In this document: one piece after another, positions 11,201 through 33,944 of the stretch
Position numbering within the stretch: position 1 is the first letter of the stretch
Layout of the letters: each line of letters opens with the position of its first letter
From: Elysia chlorotica
Taxonomy: Eukaryota; Mollusca; Gastropoda; Plakobranchidae
DNA: 64,000 bases
NCBI GenBank assembly: GCA_003991915.1
Contig: RQTK01001087.1
Span: 98,487-162,486, forward strand
Direction: 5' to 3'
Position numbers and translations under genes: made by a program
The notes under the pieces: model-generated
What the model saw: only the letters and a program-made list of their open reading frames with translations
Databases searched by the model: none
Told to the model about the DNA's origin: nothing

Positions 11201-13860
11201 ATAAGTCTAACTCAGGATACATACTGGTTTAATTTTGAATTACATTTTCTTTTCCTGTTGTATATGTAAAGAAATGTATGTTTACATTTAGATACACATA
11301 CAATGTATTAGAAACTGTGCGTTTCAATTTACAAGGTATGCAAGTTGTTACTGGTGCTGCAGTTTCTCTAGATGGATTTGTCATTGGTTTTTAGTCCAGC
11401 CAAAGGCAGAAAACTTTGATCTAAATTACTTAGGATTAGCCTGTTTCAAAAGGTAGGAACATGTACTTCAATGGGGAAGATAGCGTATCTGTTAAAAGCA
11501 AACACTTGGCATCTGATAGTACTTAAAATGCATTTTGTGAGGTTTTTAACAATCAACAATTATTCGTCTTAACAAACAAGGATTTGAATGAATCAAAAGC
11601 ACAGGATCAAGCCTGATTTAAATTTTTGTTTTCGAAACTGTTCTATATCACCATGGCAGCTGAACATTTTTTAATAAATAATTTTTCATGCTCCACAGGG
11701 TTGATTATTCACATGATGCTGGATCTATTTCTCCTTTGGTTTAAATTTGTTCCTAATTTATTTCCCCAGCGAATCAGCCGAGGATAGGCATTCTCAAAAA
11801 CTGGTGAAAAATATTTTTTCTGGATTTAAAAGGAACATGAAAGCAATGGTACGGTTTTATTCTTTCTATACTTTCATGTGGTATACTGTAAAGTTGTAAC
11901 TAAAGATTTCTTGTTTTCACTTTTTACTCTTCTTAAATTTCTTATAATCAGGAGATCTCAGGTTCAATCCGAATTCAGGCTGCTTTGTTGCGTTTTGGTT
12001 GCGTCGGTGTCAATATAGTGGGCTATATACATAGACATAGGTGTCAGTGGTCTGTGTTTCAACCTCGTAAAATATTGTCAGATGTTCGTCTTTCAATGGC
12101 CTGCTGGATAGTCTAGCTGCTCATGTTGTATCTCATACAAAATTAACATTGAAAATAAAAGATTAAAAATTCAATTATTGTCCTTTATTAGGCACTTCTT
12201 TTTGGTTCTTATAGTAGCATTTTCACTCGGTGATGATAAAAAACTCATGTGAAATAACATCAAGATTATACAGGGGGGAAAACCATCATATGTTTGTTTG
12301 TTTTTTGTATTATATACCTGATCATTGTTTAATTGCTTGCTTTATGTGTTTTCATAGATCTATCAAGAGCTCAAGTTGAAGGAGCTGGAGAAAGGAGTGA
12401 GAGAAGTGAGTCCGTGTTGCTGCAACCTGAGAATGCTTAGATACAACAGCTTACAATATCTGATTTTAGAACCGTTTTATTTAATTTTTTTTTTGGTACT
12501 GTTTATAAGTACATAACATAAACAATTTAGCTAGAAACAATAATACCAATTTCCAGTAAATTTACGATTTTTCAGTAATATAAACCGGCAGATCAGAGTT
12601 AAGTGAACTGTAACAGTTTGTCAAAGGGTTATGTCATGGCACTCCATATGCTATATCGCTTCATGCAAAAAGTTTCTGTAAAAAAAAAAAATTATTTTAT
12701 AATATTGATCCTATTGGCATCACTGTACCAATAATTTTCAAATTTGAACATTAAAAAAATTTTCATGTTGCACTATATTTTGTATTTTTCTAGAGACAAC
12801 GTAGATGCAAAAAGCTGTGGAACGATGTGGCTGAGAAGCAGGCGGAAAATTTGAGGTGAGTGAGGGTTAGAGTTTTTTTATACAGAAGTCAAGGGTGTCA
12901 GTTTTGCCCTTTTGAGATCGAAAAAGGCATTGTTAGTACATACCATTTTATTGAGTTGCTATTTTCCACTTTGTAGGCTTTCTTATGATGTAAATTATGT
13001 GAAGGTTACAGACGGAAAAACAGGCAAAGTCATACTAAAAAAAAAAACTCATTTTGGGTTTTGTGTAAAAAAACAAACGTGGAGGAATCGTAAATACAAG
13101 TTTCATTATCCAAAGCATCCTATTGGCAGATTTTTTTTTTTACGTAATATACACAGCAGTTAAAAATGTAATTTTGCTCACTTTTTACTTGCCCTCATGG
13201 TTACAGTCTTGGCACTGGAATTTTTAACCCACACAGCATTTTGAAGGGCTCTCGAGGGCCAGATGGCAAGTCTGGGTCTGGTATGGGGGGTGGCAATACT
13301 GTTCACCTGGTTATAACTGATGCTCTGAGTGTTACGCTATTATTGCCGATATTTTATTTTTTTTCATTATTTCTAGTTATAAGTTCATAAAGCTATATAT
13401 TTGTATTGTGCTGAGAAGTTGGTTGATTTCACTATCAGGTTAAGGAAACAGAAGTTGAAATGATTCCGATTTTCCATAAAGTTACCAATTTTTTAGTATA
13501 GGTTAAAAAGAAAGAAAAAAACTCGAGGTTACATGAGAGTTAAGCTATTTTCTGAAGGTCTATCAAGGGGATTTGTTTAGAGATTCAATATACTTTGCTA
13601 CTGTGTACAGAAAAGGTTCCGTTAAAAAAATATATATTGATCCAGATGGTATCACTGACACTCAGAGTAAGTGCATTGTACATGTTATGTATTGTAATGT
13701 GCAGTCTTCAATACGAGATTCCATTGGTTGCAGGTTGGAGCAAGAGATCGCCTTGCGGGAGAAAGACACAGACAGCGGAGTCCAGAAGATCAGTGCCTGG
13801 CTGAGAGGCTTCGAGCGCTTGTCCCAAAGAGTTCTCGCTGACGAAGAAGCTTCGACCTGA
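5217..13860 (+). CDS. CENPU: CENP-U-like inner kinetochore protein, ten coding exons, 1037 aa
   Basis: CENP-U is a CCAN subunit that pairs with CENP-Q in the CENP-OPQUR complex on centromeric chromatin. Coding exons: 5217..5251, 5789..5864, 6603..6633, 7074..9415, 10237..10435, 10764..10878, 11770..11848, 12358..12405, 12794..12855 and 13734..13860. They sum to 3114 nt, all phases match, and TGA is at 13858. The last ~140 residues carry the family signature: VMLWCGEG (vertebrate CENP-U has a WCPEG motif here), a helical stretch ending in NIFSGFKRNMKAM, then coiled coil KELEKGVREVRQRRCKK...LEQEIALREK and WLRGFERL. The basic N-terminus MKSSPRPPRRFSRW resembles the Arg/Pro-rich vertebrate start. 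Residues ~25-900 are Ser/Lys/Thr-rich, low-complexity and probably disordered. Vertebrate CENP-U is ~420 aa, so this protein is about 2.5 times longer. The identification rests on the C-terminal pattern recalled from the family and needs a profile search. Confidence 0.75.
5789..5864 (+). CDS. CENPU: CENP-U-like exon 2
   Basis: The acceptor is tttctcag and the donor CCAG|GTAAAT. The exon encodes RWQTTKRTFVLGGIGPKT and ends on a codon boundary. Confidence 0.7.
6603..6633 (+). CDS. CENPU: CENP-U-like exon 3 (31 nt)
   Basis: A long T run and tatgcccag precede it; the donor is CCAG|GTGAAT. It encodes EPKSSATQIP and leaves one base that joins AG of exon 4 to make Glu. Confidence 0.65.
7074..9415 (+). 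CDS. CENPU: CENP-U-like exon 4, large repeat-rich exon
   Basis: This 2342-nt exon encodes ~780 residues dominated by Ser, Lys, Thr, Gln and Arg. It contains a duplicated block (KPSAKPSTRTSPNSEN and KPSANSSTRTSPNSEN), two copies of an SLR-[DN]-RSK...RQYP motif (about residues 320 and 656) and seven 22-residue repeats at 8231..8692. The donor GGTGAG|GTAGGA at 9416 keeps phase 0 into exon 5; the nearby GGCG|GTGAGG would break the frame. If the intron is retained the frame runs 87 nt further into hydrophobic junk. Confidence 0.75.
8231..8692 (+). repeat. Seven in-frame 66-bp (22-residue) tandem repeats in CENP-U-like exon 4
   Basis: Units start at 8231 and recur every 66 bases, all without indels. 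An eighth partial unit starts at 8693. Protein consensus is roughly HS[PT]AKT-x-TRKKQ-x-x-SP-x-ISPI. Units 2 and 4 (NSTAKT[DN]ALKKQD) resemble each other, as do units 1, 3 and 5, suggesting expansion by a two-unit block. Each unit holds several SP or KS sites. Confidence 0.85.
9797..9960 (+). repeat. SINE fragment (central and tail part) in intron 4
   Basis: It contains the family blocks 'ggtttgtgtcagtataatgtg', 'ctctgtgtggcag', 'gttagacattagtctta' and 'atgttgg', but no tRNA-like head. Confidence 0.6.
9988..10236 (+). repeat. 88-bp tandem repeat ending at the exon 5 acceptor
   Basis: Copies start at 9988, 10076 and 10164. The first two are nearly identical. The third diverges and ends at the acceptor used by exon 5 (TAG at 10234..10236). 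Copies 1 and 2 carry an equivalent pyrimidine tract plus CAG at 10054 and 10142, so there are two decoy 3' splice sites. Splicing at a decoy would meet a stop at once in phase 0 (TCC TAA). Confidence 0.8.
10237..10435 (+). CDS. CENPU: CENP-U-like exon 5
   Basis: Encodes DNAWQMAPPSTSAIKPG... with KVLRKRKLVDQLSQVQDE, and leaves one base at the donor CAAG|GTATTA. The acceptor TAG at 10236 follows a proper pyrimidine tract; CAG at 10251 would drop five residues and also keeps the frame. Confidence 0.7.
10470..10735 (+). repeat. SINE copy in intron 5
   Basis: A tRNA-like head (ggtggtagatcgttggtctcccaatcggg split by family variation) is followed by 'tcagtatgatgtgacc', 'tagtcttggggct' and 'gtcgaacgctaagcaac'. 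Orientation is the same as the gene. Confidence 0.65.
10764..10878 (+). CDS. CENPU: CENP-U-like exon 6 (WCGEG signature)
   Basis: The acceptor is atatccccag and the donor ATGAG|GTATTA. It encodes EPGRKVMLWCGEGPTRSAAD and VIFQTALDMETEM, matching the segment that opens the conserved C-terminal domain of CENP-U. Confidence 0.75.
11770..11848 (+). CDS. CENPU: CENP-U-like exon 7
   Basis: The acceptor is atttccccag and the donor CAATG|GTACGG. It encodes SESAEDRHSQKLVKNIFSGF and KRNMKAM, predicted helical. Confidence 0.7.
11950..12115 (+). repeat. Degenerate SINE copy in intron 7
   Basis: A B-box-like 'ggttcaatcc' is followed by 'cggtgtcaatatagtg' and 'ttgtcagatgttcgtctt'. The copy is old and incomplete. 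Confidence 0.45.
12358..12405 (+). CDS. CENPU: CENP-U-like exon 8 (48 nt)
   Basis: Sixteen whole codons, IYQELKLKELEKGVRE, lie between ttttcatag and GTGAGT. Charged heptad-like sequence starts the coiled coil. Confidence 0.7.
12794..12855 (+). CDS. CENPU: CENP-U-like exon 9
   Basis: The acceptor is tttttctag and the donor TTGAG|GTGAGT. It encodes RQRRCKKLWNDVAEKQAENL, coiled coil. Confidence 0.7.
13734..13860 (+). CDS. CENPU: CENP-U-like exon 10 with stop
   Basis: The acceptor is tggttgcag. It encodes RLEQEIALREKDTDSGVQ, KISAWLRGFERLSQRV and ends in EEAST, TGA. The WLRGFERL stretch aligns with the end of the CENP-U coiled coil. Confidence 0.75.
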
Positions 13861-13884
13861 AAACACAAGCTGACTCAACTAGTT

Positions 13885-14190
13885 GGGGGGCTCAACTGCC
13901 TCAAGTGATAGACTGTTGGTCTTTCAATCAGGAGGTCCCTGGTGCTAGGTCTTTCTGCACTGTCCAGTGTGTGGCAGCTCTTACATTGTCAGACATTAGT
14001 CTTGGGGTCTGTCCACAGTATAGCCTTTATAGTGCTGCAGTTGGACGTTCAGCAACCACCAAACTGAATTCAACCCACTGGTTGGGTCTGTGTCAAATGT
14101 TCAGCGGGTGACAGAAGTCCTTGTACCCCAGCTTTGTCTCTGTGTGGCAGCATGTGAAATTGGCAGATGTCAGTCTTAGGACCGGTTCAC
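13885..14190 (+). repeat. SINE copies in the 3' UTR of the CENP-U-like gene
   Basis: A tRNA-like head begins about 25 bases after the stop codon, followed by the body (gtgtggcagct, cagacattagtcttgggg, gttggacgtt). At ~14080 a second body copy starts without its head. Orientation is sense. Confidence 0.7.
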
Positions 14191-14239
14191 TACTTAAAAG
14201 CCTATGGATGTTAACCACTTGATTGCTTGGGTAAATTTT

Positions 14240-14245
14240 AATAAA
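14240..14245 (+). terminator. Candidate polyadenylation signal, CENP-U-like gene
   Basis: AATAAA lies 380 bases after the stop codon, just past the SINE copies. It is the first canonical hexamer downstream. Confidence 0.35.
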
Positions 14246-17200
14246 TGTCGTACCCATAAAGCGTAGCTATCTATGAATTTGACATAATATTTTAGCCAAA
14301 CTCCAATGAAATATGTTCTGAAAGTGGCAGGGTCAAAGATAATTTGAACCAGTGAATGGAACTGGAAGTGGACAGACATTCGGTACTCGTTGTAATGGCC
14401 ATACCTATTAATCTTACATTATTGCCTCTGAAATAGGGGTCAAATTCAACCCCACAGCACTCGGGTGTTTAAGGGACTGTTTAACTGAAATACCCTCGAC
14501 CATACAGTGTTCATTTGTTGCAGATTGATGATCAAGACAAAAATGTTTCACAAGGAGCTAACCGCACTACGTTTTTTTAATCCCTTTTACACACCAATAA
14601 GCAATAAAAAAAGTGTTCATTCTAAGCAATACATATTGTATATTATAAGATATTGATATCTAACATGTTTTGATATGTTGAAACAAATGATAAATCCGTC
14701 ACAGGAGGAAGTGACTCTTGTCTGTCAAACAGGGAACGTAGATCTAATCCACTAAAGACAGTGGCTTATGATTAAACCTTTGCTGGATGACGATTTTCAC
14801 TCTATCCTGTCTCGGTGGATCAATACACATGGGGCTGTTGTCAAGTCGTACTTTGCTCTTATAAGTAGTGGGATTATCTTTCATGTATTGCCGGATTTAC
14901 ATACTGTTACTCACAAGGTAAAATAGTATTTTTATTGAACTTGGTACCTTAGTGTACAAGAATGTCTGCTATTAGTACGAAAATATTTGTTTTGCCTTCA
15001 AATTTTCTGCACTTGAATTGAAGTCCTAAGCAAATAATTGTCTGTCTAACTGGTCAGAAAAGTGAAAGATACAGGTCTTATGTTAATGTGAGGGGCTTTT
15101 TTTTTTTCAACTAACTTGATCTACCCTGTATCCAACATAGGTAAGTTTAGGTAACCACAACCATAATATCATCATTAATTGTTTTAGATTAAATTCCATT
15201 ACTGTTTAGATGTATTCATTGTAATCAATATATATTTTAATCTTTATCAGGGTTTTTTTTCAAGGTGGCTTTAAGGTTTCCATGAATTTGCATGTGTAGT
15301 TGAGCATACATATATCTAGTATTAGATTTGAAGAGGGATTTGTATGTGTGATGTTGTTTTTTTCAAAATGTAATTTGTATTTGAGTTGCTTACATTCATG
15401 ATTTGAATAGTTACAAAATTTTAACTTTAAAATCTCTGGATGTTGATCAAGTCCATGGGAGGGGCTTGGAGTCCTGAGTAAAGCTTAAAAAATGAATTCA
15501 TTTCATTTTGATAATTTTCACTTTTCATCCCCTGATGAAGGTGGTTACAAAGAACAAGGACAAAAATCATAATTACCTTATTGTGTAAAATGAGGAGCTG
15601 GCATATTAAAAAGTAAATGAGGTAGACACATGGCTTATCTAGGGCTCTCATGTTCAAACCCTGATTCTGATTGTTGTTTCTGCCATCTCAGCTTAGTATC
15701 TGACTCTCTATGAATGGCGATTTGTACATTTGCCACTGTGTATGGCATGTCATAAAATATCTCAACGTATGTTGTTGTTTTTTTGTAATCTCTAAAGGAT
15801 ATTTGAGCTGAATGTCGTGGGCTTCCCTACATTGTACTTAGTAGAATTGAATATGTACAAATACTCTCTGAAAAGAACTGTAAATAAATGTACATATTAC
15901 ACGGCAGTTAAGCCATAAGGCGTGGCCCTTTAGTTTGCGAGCACGTACTGTGTGTCTTCAGATTACCTGAATCCCCTGATCGGGCCACAAGTTCAACTTC
16001 AACCATCCGATCGATTTTTATTTCTTTGTTTGTTCGGTCTTGCGTTTTTTTATGGGCGGTACATAAGATGTTTGAAGGTGTTGGGATTGTAGAATTATTT
16101 TTAGTTGTGCTTCAAGGTTGCAAGTTGCTGCTCCTCTCCTGTCTAGTTTGGCTACAGATGCTTGAATTAGTTCTCCCCCCTACTCGCCGTGAAAAGCCAA
16201 ACCAAAGCCATACATGTATCTCTGTATCCATGGGATGCAGTGTGATGCTAGAGTAATTCTTTGCTTGGGTGTATTTTTTTCCCTAATTATAATGTCATGT
16301 ACATGTACTAGGTGATAAATGCTTGAATGTGTAGAATAGATTCTGGTGGTTTTACTATTACAGTTCAATTGTTAGGAACCCAAGTAGACTAAGTTTAGAG
16401 AGAGGGGAATTTTTTTTTATTTAATCATATAAAATCATAGACTGACCCCATTTCAAACTTTCACAAAACATTAGAATAGATTCTGGTGCTATGGTTGTCA
16501 TTTGCGTTTTACTATTACAGCTCAATGGTTAGGTATCCAGGTAGATTAAGTTTAGAAAGAAGAGAATTTTTTTGAAAAAATCATATAAAATAAAATATGT
16601 ACTGACCCCTATTCAAAACTTTCACAAAATACTTATATTGTCTGCTTTAACTGGGGATATGTTTTTCTAAAGAAAATATTGATGTGTTTATGATAATTAA
16701 ATTACTAAAATTAAAACAATATAAAATTTGCTACCCACACCTGTTATCACAACACAACACATTTATCCTTTTGTAATAAGGAAACTAATAAAGATATCAA
16801 GAATCAAATAAGAGCGTCTTATCGGCAAAGTTTAGGACTTTAAAATGAATCCAAGAATCATACATGTTGTCTTAGTATAACAAGAGTTAATGGGATGCAA
16901 ATAGAGGAGAAAAACGGAATACACAGTTTAGGACTATAGCCCTGAGAGCAAACCAAAAGGGCCACATTTGCCTTGTTTTAAACAACCAGGGATAAAGAAT
17001 GTTTGCAAAAATGTACATGATGTTAAATAAATTATGTTTATGATGATATTTGAAAAAAATGTTTGTTTTTAAATTATGCAATTATGTTGTTTTTTTTTGT
17101 AGCCTACGAATGCTGTTCAATTTTTTTTCTTTTTTTGAAAGAAAACAAACAAACAAATTATTAAAATCATCACACCTGTACAATAATGTTTAGATTTCTT

Positions 17201-18390
17201 TGTGTAATTGGATAAAGAAATTACTGAATAACTATCTTTTTCATGTAAAACTTTTTTTACCTTCTATTTGTAGTGTACTTTAGTGTACGGAATCTGTTAT
17301 TTCTATGAAGAGGAAGAAATGATGAGTGAAACACATACTGCTGAATACACAAAAGTATTTGTTTTAGTTGTTTGTTATTTTCCTGTTATAACACACTTCA
17401 AGTAGAATACAGCCGGTTTAAGTGGTAGCCTTTCCACAAGAAAATTGTGTAAATATCCAGCCTCTTCTTTTTTCCATATCACTGAAATTAAAAAACATAT
17501 TTAGCACAATACATATTATATACATGCATCACAGAATGTCACTGTAAAACGTAATTGTTTATCTGTAAACAAAATCTTGTCATCAATAAGTCCAAAATAG
17601 TATTTTGGTTAACTCATTCAAATACATGACTGCATTTTTTATAATTTTATTCCTGCTATAATCAAACTCTCCAGTAAATTCTATTTTCTAAACGCTGATA
17701 ACAAATATAAAAATTGTAGTATGAGACATGCCTGCGTGACGTCATAATTATTTGCAAAGCACTCTGGGAAAAATACTTTCTCCACTTTGATCACTTGTCG
17801 ACATCTTGATCAACTGACGTTCAAAAGTAGCTTAAATCAGCTCCATAAAATTATTAAAAGTTAGGGACATTCTTTTATCAACCTTTATATCCATTACACT
17901 CACCCGCTTACACACACTGAGCCTTAGGCTTATCAGATATGCACGTTATTAGTTGGTTGATTTTTTAACGTTCCTATTCAACCACTAGGCTACGGTACCT
18001 TAAGGTTCCCTTTACACTAGCAGTGAATCCATCGACAACGTTTCAGTTCAACTGACAGGCCTTCGATCTGGATCATCGTTTGACTGACAATGTGTCGTTA
18101 AGTCCTAAGACTAAGTCCTGAAAATTTTACACGTTGGCATACAGACAACGTGGGGATATATGTACTAGCATTAGTATATCCAAAGATGTAGAAAGAAAGA
18201 TAAACGACTAATTTCACGAGTAGAATATCTTTCCTTCAATTATCTTTGGTATATCTTTCAGTCTCAAATTAACACACATACAAAAAAAAACATCTCTTTC
18301 ATCGTTACCTTGGTCGGAGAAAGTCTACGTAGAGCTATCTCCTATGTTAACGCCTTCTTCTTGATCTAGATTCCCAATGAGTTTGCAATA
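14246..18390. other. Gene-free AT-rich stretch
   Basis: No open frame with family resemblance or convincing exon pair was found on either strand. It holds T-runs, poly-A patches and one local duplication (16330..16629). Confidence 0.5.
16330..16629. repeat. Local duplication, two diverged ~145-bp copies
   Basis: Both copies begin with 'tagaatagattctggtg', continue with 'ttttactattacag' and 'caggtagattaagtttaga' type sequence and end with 'actttcacaaaa'. The second copy has an extra ~18 bases near its start. Confidence 0.75.
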
Positions 18391-18394
18391 ACTT

Positions 18395-18625
18395 GACGGG
18401 TCCCAAAACTAACAACTGGCAATATTACATGTATATGCTGCCACACCGAAACAGTGCGGGGATACCAGGAGTTTTGTCGCCGCCGGTTACATTATACATG
18501 TACTGGCATCATTCTAACGAATAGGGGACGTAACCCTAATAACAATTTTCCATATAGTGAGATCGAACTGGGTACTGCACGATTATGCCACCAATGCTCT
18601 AACATTTGCTGCCATTTTTTGTCCT
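18395..18625 (-). repeat. SINE copy
   Basis: The reverse complement shows a tRNA-like head near 18560..18610 (gttcgatctc B-box variant), then the central block, 'tatccccgcactgtt' and 'gcagcatatac'. The tail faces lower coordinates. Confidence 0.6.
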
Positions 18626-19163
18626 TATACTCTGTTATAGTTGCAGGGGGCAGGGCACTCGCATATAAGTTGTGCCCAATAATTAGGCATCCATATTTTA
18701 CTATTTCAGTCTAAGAAATAATTAAGAGAATTGATCACTTTACTACAGAGAAGTCTTGTAAAAAAAAAGAAAAAAGAAAAGAAAAGAAATAATCACTCCA
18801 CCACTGAGATAAGTCTTATAGATATTTGTAAATAACAAAGAATGGGTTACTTTCCCGTAAAGAGATGTGTTGGAAAGTAGTACAAATTAATTTAGCCACA
18901 TAGCCACAAAGAGAAGTGTTGTGCTGGCTCAAAATGGCGACAGATTTTTCGAAGGTCATGTTCTCCGATTCTAGGCGGGACAAGAGGCGTACTGTTCCAT
19001 AGTGTTAACACAGACCAAAGCTTGAGTCAACTCTCTGTGGGATGTCAGTGTGGCGACAAAAACAAAAGGGAGGGGGGTTGGAATTGGACAGGGGGCATAC
19101 TATCCCGTGGTATTACTGTTAGCACAGACTAGGGATAATGATACATCTCTGGGAAATTTGGTT

Positions 19164-19183
19164 GGGGGGGGGGGGGGGGGGGG
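19164..19183. repeat. Poly-G run
   Basis: About 20 consecutive G residues are followed by T and further G-rich sequence. It may form a quadruplex and is a likely sequencing trouble spot. Confidence 0.8.
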
Positions 19184-19384
19184 TGGGGTTAGAATACTTG
19201 TGGAGTTTTGTTTGGTGTGTTTTTTTGTTGTTTGTGGGTGTGTTTTTGTTTTTTTTTAGTTTTTAAATATGCCTACATTAAGAGGGGAGGTTAGAAAACA
19301 CGAGTCGAGGCTTGGCTTGAGCGATTGTTTTTTTTTTTTTTAGTTATTTATTTCAAGTCCATTGTTACCAATGGTAGGTTCAAC

Positions 19385-19850
19385 ACCATTTCGCAAACGG
19401 ATTCCAAGACTAGCGTCTGGTGGTTTTATCTGCTGTCTCATAAAGACATAGCAGGGATAACAGGGTGTGTGTCTCAGGGTATCTTGTTATTCTGACACGG
19501 ACCATAACCAATAAGGAACTCGGCGGTCCGACAGAGATTCGAGGTGAGTAGTGAATTGGTTTCTTAAGGTCCAACGTCACCAGCCAGGTTGTATCGTAGT
19601 CGGGCTCAAGACTAACGTCTGATAGGTTTGCGCGCTGCCACACAGAGACTGTACAAGGATACCATGACTCTTGTGTCAGGCGGTCACATTGTTCTGACAC
19701 AGACCAAACCAGTAGGGAACAAGCGGGATAAAAGATGAGGAGTGAGTTGGGTTCTTTATTCTTAAAGTCAGCAGTAAGTCTATATCGTAGACTGTTCCCA
19801 AAATTAACGTCTGTCAATCTTAGGAGCTGCCACAACAGAGACCAGTGAGT
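19385..19850 (-). repeat. Two SINE copies in tandem
   Basis: Two consecutive reverse-complement copies each show 'agactaacgtctg' (or a close variant), 'gccacacagagac', 'ggataccatgac' and 'gacacagaccaaaccag'. A 141-codon open frame across them is a by-product. Confidence 0.65.
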
Positions 19851-20154
19851 TTGTTTTTATGGCACGTCAGCGCTGTAACGGTTATATTGTGTCCATGACG
19901 TCCTAAGGCAATTAATATGCGGGTATACAAGGGACTCAACGATTTAAAGAAGCATTACTATCATAGATGCCGGATTCAGCTACGAATCCTTTTTAGGGGA
20001 CAATCGATCTACTTCCTAGGTTTATCAAGGTTTGATTGATATCAGACTACGACTGATCTTAAGACTTGGTCGATTGTATTGAATGTCTATATAATAAGAT
20101 ATTTCTTATGAAGTTCTAAATTTGGAATTTAAACATTTCTCTGGGTTTTCGTAG

Positions 20155-20212
20155 TTGTTGTTGTTCTTGTTGTTGTTGTTGTTGTTCTTGTTGTTGTTGT
20201 TGTTGTTTTGGC
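20155..20212. repeat. (TTG)n microsatellite
   Basis: GTT/TTG triplets are interrupted twice by 'cttg'. Confidence 0.85.
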
Positions 20213-20899
20213 AAGGACTAGAATCTAAAATATGATTTATAGTCACAACACTGTACATCTACGAGTTTTCGAGGAACAAAAAGTACAAGAAAACTCAAAC
20301 TAAAATGATCATGAAATTTAAAAAAAAAATAACATGTTACAGTTTTAGGCTGTGGTTTTGTGTTACACTAATCCGACCTTTGAAGAAAATATTTAAAATT
20401 GAACTTTGTTTGAATTGCTCTCATTAACTCATCACAGGCCCATTAATAAATAACTAGGAACGTTAGGTTACACAACAGTGATGCTGCGCCCATAAATCTT
20501 AGATAAATTTACTCCTTGATAATTGTTTTGAACAGATAAGTGCACAAACATAACGCTCTAAAACTTCAGCGTTATAAAACTTAAACGACAATCATAATAA
20601 ATGATGCCACACTTAAAATGCTCTTGAGATCACAAAAAGCTTCAAGATTCGTCGTCGACTCTAAAGATATGAATTTGATAAAAGATAGCGTGAACAAGAG
20701 CTTTTTGTTCTACGCATAACACTAATGTTGTCGATAATAATTTTTATCCCTACATGTCATCTGAAGAGGTTTACGGTTATTAGCACCGCATTGAGATATG
20801 CCTTAGCAATGATGCTTTTGGATTATTATTGTATTATTATAAGATTTGCAACTCTTCCGGTGATATAATTCGAAATCACCTCTGACATTCTGTTTGCGA

Positions 20900-21018
<119 letters not shown>

Positions 21019-21339
21019 AGATAACTTTACTTTATACCAAACGTCTGTGAAGTGTACGATCAGCAATCCAGAGAAGTATCTCTACAACACCGAAATCAAC
21101 CGAAAATAGTTATTTCAAACAAAAGGACACCTTCATTATTGAACATAATTTTTTTTTTTATTGTTGAAGCATCAATGGATATAATTATACGAGGTAATCT
21201 CTAACTACATTGTACAAGTCTCTTAGTTGACTTAAGTGAACACATGACTTGTGATTTTTGCACAGTCAAATTACATCTACGACAATTAGAAAGGAAAAGC
21301 AAACATACTATAATTTAATTTTTAAATAGGCGAGCTAAA

Positions 21340-21392
21340 TGTGAACGGTAGTCGTTAGTACAGTGGTCGTTAGTACAGTGGTCGTTAGTGGG
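21340..21392 (+). repeat. Short tandem repeat, three ~16-bp units
   Basis: The unit 'gtcgttagtacagtg' is repeated; the last copy is altered to 'gtcgttagtgggtg'. Confidence 0.75.
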
Positions 21393-21537
21393 TGATGCTG
21401 GCTCCACACCTGGGCCTGAGCCTCTCAAGCCACTGGGTCCTGGGTAGGTTGCACGCCTCCAGAGTTGGTGGACTGGACTATCGCAGGGTCTGGGAGAGGG
21501 TTCGAGTCCCATGGAAGAAAGAAGAGAGAGAGAGAGG

Positions 21538-21740
21538 AATTGAGTTGAGTTGAGTCGAGTTGGTTTGACGTCCAACGTCAATATTACGATAGGCTATATT
21601 GTACACATTATACTGGCACCGACCTAACCAGTTACAGGGGAAGGAATCGGACAAATACATTTTTGACTCATTGTGGGATTCGAACTGCGGACCCCCCGAT
21701 CTGGAGACAAACACTCCATCACTTAAGCCAGTTCACCCCT
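21538..21740 (-). repeat. SINE copy, nearly full length
   Basis: In reverse complement the head begins near 21740 with A-box-like sequence, then B box in 'gcagttcgaatccc' form at ~21675, the TTGTCCGATTCC link and a body ending in 'ggacgtcaaaccaactcg' with ACTCA repeats at 21538..21560. The central 'gacaggagt' part is missing. Confidence 0.75.
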
Positions 21741-22548
21741 AGATATAGAAAAGAAGGCTCAGCCTATTGAAATACACATACAGTTTAAAGGTTTGCAAGG
21801 GCTGTTTTATTATTGTACGCTCGTTTTGTAAATCATATTTCATTAATATCATTTTTTAAGGATGGGGATAGGAAATATTGGGCCTCGTGTTGATGAATTT
21901 AAGGTCAAACTTAACCAGACTTGCCTAATGTTAAGATATTAATTTAATGCCTTATTATCCAACATTATGTAACATTAATTGATGAGTCCAGGGCCTGATT
22001 TGTGCAGCTTTGTCTGATGTCAATGGATAAGTTTGGAGCCTAATTTAGAAAGCCTCTCCTAACTAATTAGGCGTTTTTGGGTTATCAAAATAGTCAAAGT
22101 CCAATATTTGTTGTGACTTAGCTTGGACAAAACAATCAAACCATCAACTAATCAATCAATCAATCAATCAAGCAAACAAGCAAGCAAGCAAGCAATCGAT
22201 CAATAAGTGCAACTGCTTTTGTACTCGTACATGTTACCTCGATAAAGTTCAGGACTAATCTAATGCTCAAGTATGTCAAGGAGTAACGGAGTCTGCGCTT
22301 GCCAAAATATCTCGTGACCATAGAAAACTTGTTATTCGTAGGCTTATGTACCACCACCAAAAGTTCTCACGAACATGTTAGAAATAAGGTGTTTCATTTT
22401 ATTCATTCTTCTTTTTGTATGATTCCGGCAGTGGCTTCTATTAAAGGTTTTCATGTTGAATGTCTCAAATTAAACATGAGTTGCATTATATTGAATCCGT
22501 GGAGGTTGCAATGCTAAGGATGAGTTGAATAATTTGATTTAATGGGAC

Positions 22549-22551
<3 letters not shown>

Positions 22552-22620
<69 letters not shown>
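22552..22620. repeat. (CT)n microsatellite next to a splice donor
   Basis: The tract starts 16 bases beyond the 5' splice site of the exon ending at 22636 (minus strand), so it is the beginning of that intron. Confidence 0.95.
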
Positions 22621-22624
<4 letters not shown>

Positions 22625-22635
22625 GTAACACTGAC

Positions 22636-33944
<11,309 letters not shown>

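Noticed and set aside
19410-19835. 141-codon minus-strand open frame
   Set aside because: It runs through two SINE copies.
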